Below, piece after piece: positions 1 to 8,486 of a DNA stretch of 64,000 nucleotides; position 1 is the stretch's first letter, and every line of letters begins with the position of its first letter. Below the pieces are notes generated by a model that had not been told where the DNA came from, did not search any database, and saw only the letters and a list, made by a program, of their open reading frames with translations. The stretch is taken from assembly GCA_964422365.1 (NCBI GenBank), contig CAYRAV010000001.1:62001-126000 (forward strand), in the 5' to 3' direction. Position numbers and translations under genes: made by a program. The stretch comes from CAYRAV01 sp964422365. Lineage in GTDB: Bacteria; Bacillota; Clostridia; Lachnospirales; Lachnospiraceae.

Positions 1-445
1 CCTTATCACTTACATTTTTATTATAACGGTGTTCCTTTTTTTCGATTGCCTTATAATGAAGTATAATAGAAAAACAATTAATACCTAATTTTTCTTCCAT
101 GTCAGAAAAATCATAATCAAATAAATTTTTAAAAATCTTAAAATCACTTTTAGCAAACTGGTTTACTGTCCCATCTGCAGCACCTGCTTTTTCAGCAGTC
201 ATACTAAATGGATTTTCATTGACTGCTAAAATATATGCCAAATAACAATGCCATAAATTGTAATCAAATCCATATTGAGTGGCTATATCTAATAATTTAT
301 TCATTTCTACATAAATTCTTGTAATCAGATTTTCCTTCACATACTGACCAGATACAAACTCCTCACAGATTTGTGCCAAGTTAAATAGTATACTGTCCTT
401 CTCTAAATTTCTGTAAATTACTAATTTTGATGTTTCTCTAAACAT
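1..445 (-). CDS. DUF815-type AAA+ ATP-binding protein, N-terminal part (runs off the window)
   Basis: An open frame starts at the ATG at 445 and continues without a stop to the window edge, giving about 148 residues (begins MFRETSKLVIYRNLEKD). The helical N-terminal region, with phrases such as ENPFSM, AKSDFKIF, LGINCFS and YNKNVS, resembles from memory the N-terminal part of DUF815 ATPases of Lachnospiraceae. Their Walker A motif lies further downstream, outside this window. The family is predicted to be an AAA+ ATPase of unknown substrate. It is separated from trpD by an inverted-repeat element. The family call rests on recalled similarity, because the catalytic part is not visible. Confidence 0.6.
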   Translation of the reverse strand, partial: MFRETSKLVIYRNLEKDSILFNLAQICEEFVSGQYVKENLITRIYVEMNKLLDIATQYGFDYNLWHCYLAYILAVNENPFSMTAEKAGAADGTVNQFAKSDFKIFKNLFDYDFSDMEEKLGINCFSIILHYKAIEKKEHRYNKNVSDK

Positions 446-528
446 ACCATTACACTTCTTTCTTTTCCACCAATGATTCTATTATGTTCCGCTCATCTAT
501 GCTTCTTTTATGGTTACAGCCAGAAAAT

Positions 529-662
529 GTAACAGTTCAGCCAGGACTGACCTGTTACGGCTGAGAAGCAATCTCATGCATGAAAATTGCTCCCAGCCAT
601 GTTTAATTTACGCTTTCGTATGGTCTTACACAGCATAGTGTGCAGACTACCTGAACTGTTAC
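529..662. repeat. Family B inverted-repeat element (copy 1)
   Basis: Perfect 12-bp terminal inverted repeats, GTAACAGTTCAG at 529-540 and CTGAACTGTTAC at 651-662, bound a 134-bp non-coding stretch. A nested hairpin uses GTAACAG at 529-535 and CTGTTAC at 552-558. The same end sequence recurs at 11969, 41573, 41709, 47674 and 53085, so this is a dispersed element. It sits between trpD and the partial ATPase gene and may also end transcription there. Confidence 0.7.
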
Positions 663-705
663 AGAAAAACAGCAAATTAGAGCGTCAAACTTGTAATACA
701 ATCTT

Positions 706-1716
706 TTATTTGTTCGTAAATTCCACTAACTTATCTAGTGTTTTCATAGCTTTACCAGAATCAATTATCTCCGCTGCTAATTGAATTCCTGTTTCTATTG
801 TATCTGTAATACCACCTGCATATAAAGTTGCACCTGCATTCATCAATACGATCTCTCGTTTTGCTCCTTTTTCTTCACCAGATAAAATGCTTTTTGTAAT
901 CTTTGCGTTTTCTTCTGCTTCCCCGCCACGTAATTCATCTAATGTTGTTCTTGTAAATCCAAACTGTTCTGGTGTAATTGTATAGCTGGAAACTTTTCCA
1001 TCTTTTACTTCTGACACCCTTGTTTCTGAAGCATTTGAAATCTCATCCATTCCGTCTTGTGCATGAACTACTAATGCTCTTTTTGCTCCCATTTTTAATA
1101 AAGCATTTGCCAAAGGTTCTGTCAAATTATCTGCAAATACACCAATCACAAGACAAGGCGCACCAGATGGGTTTGATATTGGCCCTAAAATATTAAAAAT
1201 AGTTCTCGCTCCCATATCTTTTCTCGCCTGACCAACATTTTTCATAGACTTATTAAATGTCTGTGCAAACATAAAGCCAATGCCAACTTCCTCTACTGCC
1301 TTTTCCACTAAAGCAGGATCAGCCATAATGTCTACTCCTAATGCCTCTAACACATCTGCAGCACCACTTTTGCTTGAAATAGAACGGTTACCATGTTTTG
1401 CTACTGGAAGTCCTGCAGCAGCAACTACAAATGCAGATGTTGTAGAAATGTTAAAAGAATATGTAGAATCTCCGCCAGTACCTACTAAATCAACATACAT
1501 ATCTACATTAGGTTTGATATGTTCTGCTTTCTCCCTCATAACAGTAGCACAACCTACAATTTCATCAATGGTTTCCCCTTTCATTCTAAGTCCTGTCAGA
1601 AAAGAACCAAGCTGTGCCTGTGTTGCTTCTCCGCTTAACATTAAATTCATTACTCTCTTTGCTTCTTCCAAAGATAAATCCTCTCTGTCCAAAACCTTTT
1701 TAATTGCTTCTTTCAT
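706..1716 (-). CDS. trpD: Anthranilate phosphoribosyltransferase
   Basis: The 336-residue protein has the usual length and the family signatures: the PRPP-binding loop GTGGDSTYSFNIST near residue 80, KHGNRSISSKSGAADVLEALG just after it, and RTIFNILGPISNP in the second half. TrpD transfers a phosphoribosyl group from PRPP to anthranilate in the second step of tryptophan synthesis. The start at 1716 follows AAAGGAG at good spacing. No other trp genes are nearby: upstream are two signal peptidase genes and downstream is a repeat element. It therefore looks like a detached trpD. The signature favours true TrpD over the TrpD2/YbiB branch, but substrate use is inferred. Confidence 0.9.
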   Translation of the reverse strand: MKEAIKKVLDREDLSLEEAKRVMNLMLSGEATQAQLGSFLTGLRMKGETIDEIVGCATVMREKAEHIKPNVDMYVDLVGTGGDSTYSFNISTTSAFVVAAAGLPVAKHGNRSISSKSGAADVLEALGVDIMADPALVEKAVEEVGIGFMFAQTFNKSMKNVGQARKDMGARTIFNILGPISNPSGAPCLVIGVFADNLTEPLANALLKMGAKRALVVHAQDGMDEISNASETRVSEVKDGKVSSYTITPEQFGFTRTTLDELRGGEAEENAKITKSILSGEEKGAKREIVLMNAGATLYAGGITDTIETGIQLAAEIIDSGKAMKTLDKLVEFTNK

Positions 1717-1777
1717 CGTTAAATGCTCCTTTCAAAATAGATAGTATATTTATTTCTTCATAAATAACTGTTTCCTA

Positions 1778-2338
1778 TTACTCTATTGTTCCAAAACGCT
1801 CAAAAGGCCATATTCTAAAAACTGCGTGTCCCTTAATCTGCTCCTTTTTTATTGGTCCAATTTCTCTGCTGTCTGTACTTCCATTCCGGTTATCTCCTAA
1901 CACAAAATACTCATCTTCTCCTAATATAATTTCATCTTCTGCAATTCCCGGATTCAAAATAATATCTTTTCCATAATGTTCTCCCTGTAATAATTCACCA
2001 TTAATATACACCAGACCTTTCTTTATCTGGATTGTTTCCCCTGGAAGACCAATGATTCTTTTCACATAATATTCTGTTTCATCAACATAAGGATCTAATG
2101 TTATAATATCATAACGCTTTGGATTATTAAAATAATAACTAACCTTTTCTACAATCAAATTATCTTTATTATACAATGTGTCACGCATGGAATTACCATC
2201 TACTACCGTACGCTGTGCTACATATCTTGGAACGATAAACACACAAGTTAAAAAAATTAAAATATAACAGATACATTCTATTATCCATGCATATTTTTTT
2301 TTATTTTCAGATTGTTTTGTATTTTCTGTATCATTCAT
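1778..2338 (-). CDS. lepB: Signal peptidase I (first of a tandem pair)
   Basis: This 186-residue type I signal peptidase has one N-terminal membrane segment (about residues 17-36). The catalytic Ser50 lies in GNSMRDTL, the catalytic Lys93 in YYVKRIIGLPGE, and the box GDNRNGSTDSR follows. It cleaves signal peptides from exported proteins on the outer face of the membrane. The start at 2338 is preceded by GAGGAG. It lies 72 bp downstream of a second lepB on the same strand, and the two differ in their N-termini and in the residues around Ser. They are therefore diverged paralogs, not a recent duplication. Both keep the Ser/Lys dyad. Confidence 0.92.
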   Translation of the reverse strand: MNDTENTKQSENKKKYAWIIECICYILIFLTCVFIVPRYVAQRTVVDGNSMRDTLYNKDNLIVEKVSYYFNNPKRYDIITLDPYVDETEYYVKRIIGLPGETIQIKKGLVYINGELLQGEHYGKDIILNPGIAEDEIILGEDEYFVLGDNRNGSTDSREIGPIKKEQIKGHAVFRIWPFERFGTIE

Positions 2339-2410
2339 TTTGTCATTCTCCTCTCTAAGTCCATTACTAATTTAGCCAGACAGCTTGATTCCACTTTGCT
2401 ATATCGCTCT

Positions 2411-2992
2411 TTACTCTTCCTCAATTACTATCTTATTTTGTTCTTTTTTATGATCAAACATTCCTGCTTCATGAAAAGGCCAGATTTTTGCCCATACTTT
2501 CCCTACAATTGCGGAACGTTTTACATTACCAACCTCTATAAACCGGCTGTCTTTACTAACATTACGGTTATCTCCTAGTACAAAATACTCATCTTCGTCC
2601 AGTTTAATCTCTTCCACACATCTTCCTGGATCTTTCATTGATTCTCTTCCAAAATTCTCTTCTAGCACCTTGCCATTAATATATATCCTGTCATTTTCTA
2701 TCATAACAGTTTCTCCTGGAAGACCAATAATACGTTTTATATAGTAATCTGTAATATCCTTTTGCTGCGGCTTAAATACAATGACATCAAAACGTTCAGG
2801 TTCATGTGTATAGTAGCTTAATTTTTCCACAATCACACTATCATTATCATGTAATGTATCCTCCATAGAACTGCCTAATACATAAATTTGTCTCCCTATA
2901 AATGTATTACATATTACAATCAAAACCGCTGCCACAACAATAAAAATAATCAAGTCTTTGATACTTTTACTTTGTTTCCTTAATTTTTGCAC
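2411..2992 (-). CDS. lepB: Signal peptidase I (second of a tandem pair)
   Basis: This 193-residue type I signal peptidase has one N-terminal membrane helix (about residues 13-33), catalytic Ser42 in GSSMEDTL, catalytic Lys86 in YYIKRIIGLPGE, and the box LGDNRNVSKDSR. The frame opens with a GTG at 2992, with GAGAGGAG about 12 nt upstream and no better in-frame start. The C-terminus is charged (DHKKEQNKIVIEEE). It is co-directional with the other lepB and with trpD. Clostridia often keep several signal peptidases with overlapping substrates; whether the two divide labour is unknown. Confidence 0.92.
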   Translation of the reverse strand: MQKLRKQSKSIKDLIIFIVVAAVLIVICNTFIGRQIYVLGSSMEDTLHDNDSVIVEKLSYYTHEPERFDVIVFKPQQKDITDYYIKRIIGLPGETVMIENDRIYINGKVLEENFGRESMKDPGRCVEEIKLDEDEYFVLGDNRNVSKDSRFIEVGNVKRSAIVGKVWAKIWPFHEAGMFDHKKEQNKIVIEEE

Positions 2993-3036
2993 CTTATCAA
3001 ATGTCTCCTCTCAAATGGTTACTTTTCAGATATGTC

Positions 3037-3097
3037 TAGAGCATGCTTGAAAATTCATTGTCACAATTTGTAACAAGCAATTTTCAGATACACTCTA
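3037..3097. repeat. Family A inverted-repeat element (short copy, 61 bp)
   Basis: The left end is TAGAGCATGCTTGAAAATT and the right end AATTTTCAGATACACTCTA. Together they match the termini of the 164-bp element at 15871-16034. The interior CATTGTCACAATTTGTAACAAGC joins the two arm sequences found in longer copies, so this is an internally deleted version. It lies between lepB and the rpoZ terminator. Confidence 0.7.
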
Positions 3098-3117
3098 GAG
3101 AGTAGCATATAGCACAA

Positions 3118-3166
3118 AACACCTTGTGTAACATAGGTTTCTTTCTCCTACACAAAGTGTTTTTTC
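3118..3166 (-). terminator. Intrinsic terminator after rpoZ
   Basis: AACACCTTGTGTA at 3118-3130 pairs with TACACAAAGTGTT at 3149-3161, with one G-T pair. U-rich tracts lie on both sides, the longer one on the plus strand. It is the first strong hairpin downstream of the yicC-remA-gmk-rpoZ unit and could work in both directions. Confidence 0.65.
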
Positions 3167-3184
3167 TGCATAGCCAAACTGTAA

Positions 3185-3553
3185 CTAAATTTCATCAATT
3201 GTTACAACTTCTTCCTTTTCTGTAACTTCTTCCTCTTCTTCTGCGGATTCAAATGAATCTTCTTCTACAGCAGCTTCCCTTGCAATTCTTGCTTCTTCCA
3301 TCATTCTTTCTTCTTCTGCAATTTCTTCTTCTGTTAAAATTCTTACTTTGGAATGATATACCTCATCTACTGCAATGGATAATGGCTTTGGACATTTGCT
3401 GTCCACCATAGATTCTGCACCATCAATAATCTGTCTTGCACGCTTTGCTGTTGCAAGTACAATAGAATACCTGCTGTTTACAACTTTTTCTTCTCCTGGC
3501 TCAACTTCACTGTTTACGACTGTCATTAAATCCGTATAAGATGGATGTAACAT
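3185..3553 (-). CDS. rpoZ: DNA-directed RNA polymerase omega subunit
   Basis: The 122-residue protein starts MLHPSYTDLM and contains the omega core with NSRYSIVLATAKRARQI, which helps assemble the beta' subunit into RNA polymerase. The C-terminal 45 residues are an extended acidic, Glu-rich tail. I place the start at the ATG at 3553, because AAAGGAG lies 8 nt before it; a longer frame beginning with TTG at 3571 would translate the ribosome-binding site itself. It is the last gene of yicC-remA-gmk-rpoZ, the order seen in many Firmicutes. Confidence 0.9.
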   Translation of the reverse strand: MLHPSYTDLMTVVNSEVEPGEEKVVNSRYSIVLATAKRARQIIDGAESMVDSKCPKPLSIAVDEVYHSKVRILTEEEIAEEERMMEEARIAREAAVEEDSFESAEEEEEVTEKEEVVTIDEI

Positions 3554-3621
3554 ACTAAAATCTCCTTTCAATTAAAAAACTATCTGATTAATCATTTATT
3601 TAAATTTTATCTCCCACTGCT

Positions 3622-4281
3622 CTAATCTGTTTTTCCTGTCAGTGGCTCTAGCCTGCACAATTCTGCGTTTAACTTTTCTATCCACTGATCATTTGACAGC
3701 AGCTTCGACTGTGCTTTTCCATTTTCCTTTACCTTTGTAATAATATTGTGAACATATGACACACATTCCTCAATTTTGTCATTTACTGCAATATAATCAT
3801 ATTCTTTCATACACTGGCTTTCTTCAATCGCACGCTTCATACGCTTATTAATTGTAATGATATCTTCTGTTCCTCTTCCTACCAGACGATTTCTTAACTC
3901 TGTAGCTGAAGGCGGTGTAAGAAAGATTAATAATGCTTCTGGGAATAATTTCTTTACATTTAGGGCACCCTGCACTTCAATTTCTAAAATTACATCTTTC
4001 CCTGCTGCTAACTGCTCTTCAACATAAGTCTTTGGTGTGCCGTAATAATTTCCTACATATTCTGCCCACTCAATCAACTCTCCCTTATCTATCATATCCT
4101 CAAATTCTTTCCTTGTCAAAAAGAAATATTCCCTGCCATGCTCCTCTCCCGGACGTGGTTCCCTTGTCGTAGCAGAAATAGATAAACAATAGTCATATTG
4201 CTGCAATAAAAATTTTACCAAAGTTCCCTTGCCAGAACCTGCAAATCCAGAAATCACTGTTAAAATTCCATGCTTATTCAT
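3622..4281 (-). CDS. gmk: Guanylate kinase
   Basis: This roughly 219-residue kinase phosphorylates GMP to GDP. It has the P-loop SGFAGSGKGTL near the N-terminus, the GMP-binding SATTREPRPGEEHGREYFF, and EIEVQGALNVK. The usual P-loop Pro-Ser is replaced by Phe-Ala (GFAGSGKGT instead of GPSGAGKGT), a mild variation. The start is chosen at MNKHGILTV (4281), matching the usual family start; two further ATG codons at 4290 and 4293 lie in frame upstream. The gene overlaps the end of remA by 8 bp, so translational coupling is likely. Confidence 0.92.
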   Translation of the reverse strand: MNKHGILTVISGFAGSGKGTLVKFLLQQYDYCLSISATTREPRPGEEHGREYFFLTRKEFEDMIDKGELIEWAEYVGNYYGTPKTYVEEQLAAGKDVILEIEVQGALNVKKLFPEALLIFLTPPSATELRNRLVGRGTEDIITINKRMKRAIEESQCMKEYDYIAVNDKIEECVSYVHNIITKVKENGKAQSKLLSNDQWIEKLNAELCRLEPLTGKTD

Positions 4282-4540
4282 CTTTCTCATCATCCTTTAC
4301 ATTTTGTATATTCACTTTCTTTGCTATGGTTTCAGGTAACATTGCAGATAACATAATATGACCGCTATCCATAACAAGCACAGATTTCCCCTTTCTTCCA
4401 CAGGTAGCATCGATTGCCATTCCACTGTCTTTTGCTGCTTGTACCATCCTTTTTACAGGTGCCGCTTCTAAATGTACAATTCCAATCACTTTTTCTGAAT
4501 TCACTACATTCCCAAATCCAATATTTACCATATTTTTCAA
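4274..4540 (-). CDS. remA: RemA-type DNA-binding regulator (DUF370)
   Basis: The 88-residue protein reads NIGFGNVV near the start, then APVKRMVQAAKDSGMAIDAT, CGRKGKSVLVMDSGH and LSAMLPETIA, closely following Bacillus RemA. In Bacillus, RemA is a DNA-binding activator of matrix genes. Here only the family membership is visible; the targets are unknown. The start appears to be a TTG at 4540, because AAAGGAG sits 8 nt upstream of it and 17 nt from the next ATG. The gene lies between yicC and gmk and overlaps gmk. Confidence 0.88.
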   Translation of the reverse strand: MKNMVNIGFGNVVNSEKVIGIVHLEAAPVKRMVQAAKDSGMAIDATCGRKGKSVLVMDSGHIMLSAMLPETIAKKVNIQNVKDDEKDE

Positions 4541-4554
4541 GTTAACTTCTCCTT

Positions 4555-5433
4555 TTACTCAACATTCTGGATCTGCTCTCTGATTTTTTCAATCTCAGTT
4601 TTAACATCAATAGCACAGTTTGAAACCTCAATGTCATTCGCCTTTGATAAAATTGTATTTGCTTCTCTGTTCATCTCCTGTGCAATAAAATCTAATTTTC
4701 TTCCAATATTCTCTGCTTCCTCTATTGTTTCTTTCATATGCTTGATATGGCTTTTTAACCGAACCGTCTCCTCATCCACGCAAACCTTATCTGCAAATAC
4801 AATTAACTCTGTTGCCAAAACTCCTTCATCTATCTTTGTATCCCCCAGCAGTTCTATTACTTTTCCCATAATCTTATTGCGGTATTCTGTCACAATCTCT
4901 GGTGCACGTTCCTCAATGCAATCAATTTTCTTCAAAATATGGTTCAGTTTTCCTAAAATATCTTCTTCCAAATGTGTACCTTCTGTCATTCTAGCTGCTA
5001 CAAATTTATCAGCTGCTCCCTTTAATGCCTGCTCTAAAAGTTTCCAAAGAACTTTTTCATCCTCAATCTGTTCTTCTAACAAAAAGACATCCGGAAACCT
5101 GGCCAAATCTGATACCTTAATATCATTTTCAATAGCGAGATTCGTTGACATCTGATTGAAATATTTCTGGTATTCTTTTGCAATCTCTTCATTATACTTT
5201 ACACAAAACGGATGCTCTGACTCATCTTCACAGGAAATATATACATCAACTTTTCCTCGTCCAATATATTCTTTTAATAAACTTCTGACAGCTGTTTCAA
5301 AAAAATTAATCTTTTTGGGAAGTTTTACTGATATTTCACAATAACGATGGTTAACACTTTTCATCTCCACTGTAATTTTTTTTCCATTTTCTATCAATTC
5401 ATGCCTGCCAAATCCTGTCATACTTTTTAACAT
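4555..5433 (-). CDS. yicC: YicC/YloC family endoribonuclease
   Basis: The roughly 292-residue protein begins MLKSMTGFGR, the invariant start of the family, followed by MKSVNHRYCEISVKLP. It ends with GRKLDFIAQEMNREANTILSKAND, the conserved C-terminal DUF1732 block. YicC proteins are reported to be endoribonucleases. The start is the ATG at 5433, since the upstream GTG would add four non-conserved residues. It is first in the yicC-remA-gmk-rpoZ operon and has a near-consensus promoter about 60 bp upstream, back to back with the rqcH promoter. Confidence 0.9.
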   Translation of the reverse strand: MLKSMTGFGRHELIENGKKITVEMKSVNHRYCEISVKLPKKINFFETAVRSLLKEYIGRGKVDVYISCEDESEHPFCVKYNEEIAKEYQKYFNQMSTNLAIENDIKVSDLARFPDVFLLEEQIEDEKVLWKLLEQALKGAADKFVAARMTEGTHLEEDILGKLNHILKKIDCIEERAPEIVTEYRNKIMGKVIELLGDTKIDEGVLATELIVFADKVCVDEETVRLKSHIKHMKETIEEAENIGRKLDFIAQEMNREANTILSKANDIEVSNCAIDVKTEIEKIREQIQNVE

Positions 5434-5490
5434 TATGCCACACACTCTTTTCTTATTTTATGTCTTTTTCCGAATCACCATATCTCATAT

Positions 5491-5519
5491 ATTATATGGT
5501 AGATACGAAAGCAAGTCAA
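5491..5519 (-). promoter_or_regulatory. Sigma-A promoter of yicC-remA-gmk-rpoZ
   Basis: On the minus strand TTGACT (5514-5519) and TATAAT (5491-5496) are separated by exactly 17 bp, a near-consensus vegetative promoter. Transcription would begin near 5484, about 50 nt before the yicC ATG. Confidence 0.8.
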
Positions 5520-5569
5520 GTAAAAGACACAAAAGTTCTCAAATTGCATCATTATTTTTTCTTCCTTTA

Positions 5570-5598
5570 TTGAAAACACCTCTATTTTACGTTATACT
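5570..5598 (+). promoter_or_regulatory. Sigma-A promoter of rqcH
   Basis: TTGAAA (5570-5575) and TATACT (5593-5598) are separated by 17 bp on the plus strand. Transcription would begin near 5605, leaving a leader of about 145 nt before rqcH. The first leader bases, GTAACTGTTCA, resemble a family B end. Nothing else was recognised in the 5434-5751 gap. Confidence 0.72.
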
Positions 5599-5751
5599 GT
5601 AACTGTTCAAGCAGATGACGTTCACAAAATGCCAGAATATGCAGCTTCTGTTAACAATATTTGTATTAGCTGGTTGTTTTGCTTATGACATGATTATGCC
5701 TGAATAGCGATAGTATAACTTTTATTGATAAAAAATGAGGAGGAGTCTTAC

Positions 5752-7506
5752 ATGGCTTTCGATGGAATTGTAGTTTCTAATATTGTAAAAGAATTAAATG
5801 ATAGATTACTCGGAGGACGCATTGCAAAAATTGCCCAGCCGGAAAAAGATGCACTTCTTTTGACAATTAAAATGCCTGCCGGACAAAAACGTCTGTTTAT
5901 GTCAGCAAGTGCCAGTCTTCCACTGCTTTATTTGACAGAAGAAAATAAACCAAGTCCTATGACAGCACCCAATTTTTGTATGCTGCTTAGAAAACATTTA
6001 AATAGTGCAAAAATTTTATCTATTAGCCAGCCTGGATTAGAACGTATCATTCAATTCAAAATTGAGCACCTGAATGAACTTGGTGATGTGTGTGTAAAAT
6101 ATCTTATTATAGAAATTATGGGAAAACACAGCAACATTATTTTTTGTAATGAGGACTTCAAAATTATTGACAGTATCAAACGTATCTCGAGCCTTGTCAG
6201 CTCTGTACGAGAAGTACTTCCTGGAAGAGATTATTTTATACCCGAAACCCAGAACAAATTAAACCCGCTGACTTTAACAGAGGATGTGTTTATGGATACT
6301 GTTATGGCAAAACCACTGCCTCTTGGAAAAGCAATTTACACCACACTGACTGGTTTCAGTCCTGTTATGGCAAATGAAATCTGCTGCCGTGCTTCTTTAG
6401 ACAGCGGACAGCCGGTAGATGCCCTATCTGATATAGAAAAATTACATCTGTATAAAAATCTTGCCCGCTTCCTAGATGAAATAAAGTCACAGCAATACAC
6501 CCCAAATATTGTATATCAGAATGGTTCTCCAACAGAATTTTCTGCTGTCACATTAACCTGCTATGACAACAGCAAATATGAAAGAAAAGTTTTTGATTCT
6601 ATTTCAAGTGTGTTAGAGCACTATTATGCTGAGAAGGAAACTATTACAAGAATACGCCAGAAATCTTCTGACCTGCGCCGCATTGTATCTAATGCCCTTG
6701 AACGAAGCAGAAAAAAATTTGATTTACAGCAAAAGCAGATGCGGGATACAGAAAAACGTGATAAATTTAAAATTTATGGTGAACTGCTTACTACTTTTGG
6801 CTACAATACAGAACCTGGTGCCAAATCTCTCACCTGCAATAATTATTACACAAATGAAGATATTACCATTCCGCTTGACAGCACTTTGACACCATTAGAT
6901 AATGCAAAAAAATATTTTGACCGTTATGGAAAATTAAAACGTACCTTTGAAGCTCTGACCGTCCAGTTGAAAGAAACAGAGGAGGAAATCCACCATTTAG
7001 AATCAATTAGTGCTGCTTTGGATATTGCCCTAAAAGAAGAAGACTTAGTGCAATTAAAAGAGGAACTTATTACCTATGGCTATATGAAAAAGAAATATAC
7101 AGGCGGAAGGAAAGAAAAGAAACAGAAGATTACAAGCAAACCTTTTCATTATATTTCCTCTGACGGTTATCATATATATGTTGGAAAAAATAATTATCAG
7201 AACGAAGAACTAACTTTTAAATTTGCAACAGGAAACGACTGGTGGTTCCATGCAAAAGGAATGGCTGGTTCTCACGTAATTGTGAAAACAAACGGTGATG
7301 AACTGCCGGACAGAACATTTGAAGAAGCCGGAAAACTGGCAGCTTTTTACTCTAAAGCAAAAGATATGGATAAAGTGGAAATTGATTATACTGAGAAAAA
7401 AAATGTAAAAAAACCAAGCGGTGGAAAACCCGGATTCGTTGTTTATTATACAAACTACTCTCTTATGATTACACCTGATATATCAGGAATTGAACAAGTT
7501 GAATAA
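5752..7506 (+). CDS. rqcH: Ribosome quality control protein RqcH (NFACT, formerly Fbp/FbpA)
   Basis: The 584-residue NFACT protein starts MAFDGIVVSNIVKEL. It carries the NFACT-N region with EIMGKHSNIIF, a long charged coiled-coil centre, and a C-terminal NFACT-R domain with NDWWFHAKGMAGSHVIVKT. RqcH binds obstructed 50S subunits and recruits tRNA-Ala to add C-terminal alanine tails; older annotation calls it fibronectin-binding protein. The ATG at 5752 follows GAGGAGG, so the upstream in-frame TTG at 5725 is rejected. It is divergent from yicC and 14 bp ahead of a PHP phosphatase gene, probably co-transcribed with it. Confidence 0.92.
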   Translation: MAFDGIVVSNIVKELNDRLLGGRIAKIAQPEKDALLLTIKMPAGQKRLFMSASASLPLLYLTEENKPSPMTAPNFCMLLRKHLNSAKILSISQPGLERIIQFKIEHLNELGDVCVKYLIIEIMGKHSNIIFCNEDFKIIDSIKRISSLVSSVREVLPGRDYFIPETQNKLNPLTLTEDVFMDTVMAKPLPLGKAIYTTLTGFSPVMANEICCRASLDSGQPVDALSDIEKLHLYKNLARFLDEIKSQQYTPNIVYQNGSPTEFSAVTLTCYDNSKYERKVFDSISSVLEHYYAEKETITRIRQKSSDLRRIVSNALERSRKKFDLQQKQMRDTEKRDKFKIYGELLTTFGYNTEPGAKSLTCNNYYTNEDITIPLDSTLTPLDNAKKYFDRYGKLKRTFEALTVQLKETEEEIHHLESISAALDIALKEEDLVQLKEELITYGYMKKKYTGGRKEKKQKITSKPFHYISSDGYHIYVGKNNYQNEELTFKFATGNDWWFHAKGMAGSHVIVKTNGDELPDRTFEEAGKLAAFYSKAKDMDKVEIDYTEKKNVKKPSGGKPGFVVYYTNYSLMITPDISGIEQVE

Positions 7507-7520
7507 AGGAGATGATTACT

Positions 7521-8327
7521 ATGATTACTGCAGATTACCATTTACACACTAATTTTTCCTCCGATTCTGATACCCCAATGGAAGCAATGGTAGAACAGGC
7601 AATCAAATTAGGACTCACACAGATTTGTTTTACAGATCATATGGATTATGGTTTTCCCCAAAAATATGAAATGAATTTTCAGTTTGATGTAGATACCTAC
7701 TGTAAAAAAATTGAACAAATGCAGAATATTTATGGAAAGAAAATCAAAATTCTAAGGGGTATTGAATTGGGTTTAAAACCTGATATCATTCCTCAGTTAG
7801 AAGAACTGTTAGGAAAATATTCTTTTGACTATATCATTGGTTCTTCCCATTTGGTAGACAATATTGACCCATATTATCCTGAATTCTGGGAAAATAAAAC
7901 AGAAGAAGAAGGTCTTCAAAAATACTTTGAATCCATTATCGAAAATATCCATGCCTTTTCCGGATTTGATACTTATGGACATATTGATTATATTGTCCGC
8001 TATGCACCAAATAAAAACTATGATTTTTCCTATAAAAAGTATGCTGATATTTTAGATGAAGTATTGAAAACTATTATTTCTGCCAACAAAGCCATTGAGG
8101 TAAACACTGCTGGTTATAAATATGGTCTTGGACACCCTAATCCCCAGGAAGATATCATTACACGGTATTTTGAATTAGGTGGAAAATATATTACCATTGG
8201 TTCTGATGGACATAAACCGGAACATATGGCATACGATTTCCCAAAAGTACAGAAAATGCTGCTTTCTTTGGGAATCAAAGAATATGCTGTTTTTGAAAAA
8301 AGAAAGGTATCATTACTGCCGCTATAA
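7521..8327 (+). CDS. hisK: Histidinol-phosphatase family PHP-domain phosphoesterase
   Basis: The 268-residue PHP protein has the metal-binding motifs DYHLHTNFSSDS, CFTDHMDYG, GSSHLVD, YGHIDYIVRY and GSDGHKPEH spaced through its length. This is the HisJ/HisK-type histidinol-phosphate phosphatase, which makes histidinol from histidinol phosphate. I choose the ATG at 7521, as AAGGAG is 9 nt upstream; the ATG at 7512 would abut the Shine-Dalgarno site. No other his genes are near, so its role in histidine synthesis is inferred from family only. It ends facing mnmA, with a hairpin repeat between them. Confidence 0.82.
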   Translation: MITADYHLHTNFSSDSDTPMEAMVEQAIKLGLTQICFTDHMDYGFPQKYEMNFQFDVDTYCKKIEQMQNIYGKKIKILRGIELGLKPDIIPQLEELLGKYSFDYIIGSSHLVDNIDPYYPEFWENKTEEEGLQKYFESIIENIHAFSGFDTYGHIDYIVRYAPNKNYDFSYKKYADILDEVLKTIISANKAIEVNTAGYKYGLGHPNPQEDIITRYFELGGKYITIGSDGHKPEHMAYDFPKVQKMLLSLGIKEYAVFEKRKVSLLPL

Positions 8328-8370
8328 AATATATTCTGCAAATAAATCCATGTCAGACATCTGCACTATA

Positions 8371-8452
8371 AAAATGATTGTACATTCTGCCTTTAATATA
8401 CAAACTCCTATATGCAGACTGCACAATCATTTCTGCGATGCTAAATTGTAAC
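8371..8452. repeat. Family B inverted-repeat element between convergent genes
   Basis: AAAATGATTGTACATTCTGC pairs with GCAGACTGCACAATCATTTC to form a long imperfect hairpin at 8371-8433. It is followed by GCTAAATTGTAAC, a degraded family B end. The same hairpin arms recur at 25926-25996 and 53100-53117. Lying between the ends of the PHP gene and mnmA, it may serve both as a terminator. Confidence 0.6.
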
Positions 8453-8486
8453 ACAAATTTTTCACTTATATTTTATTCCTCTTTCG

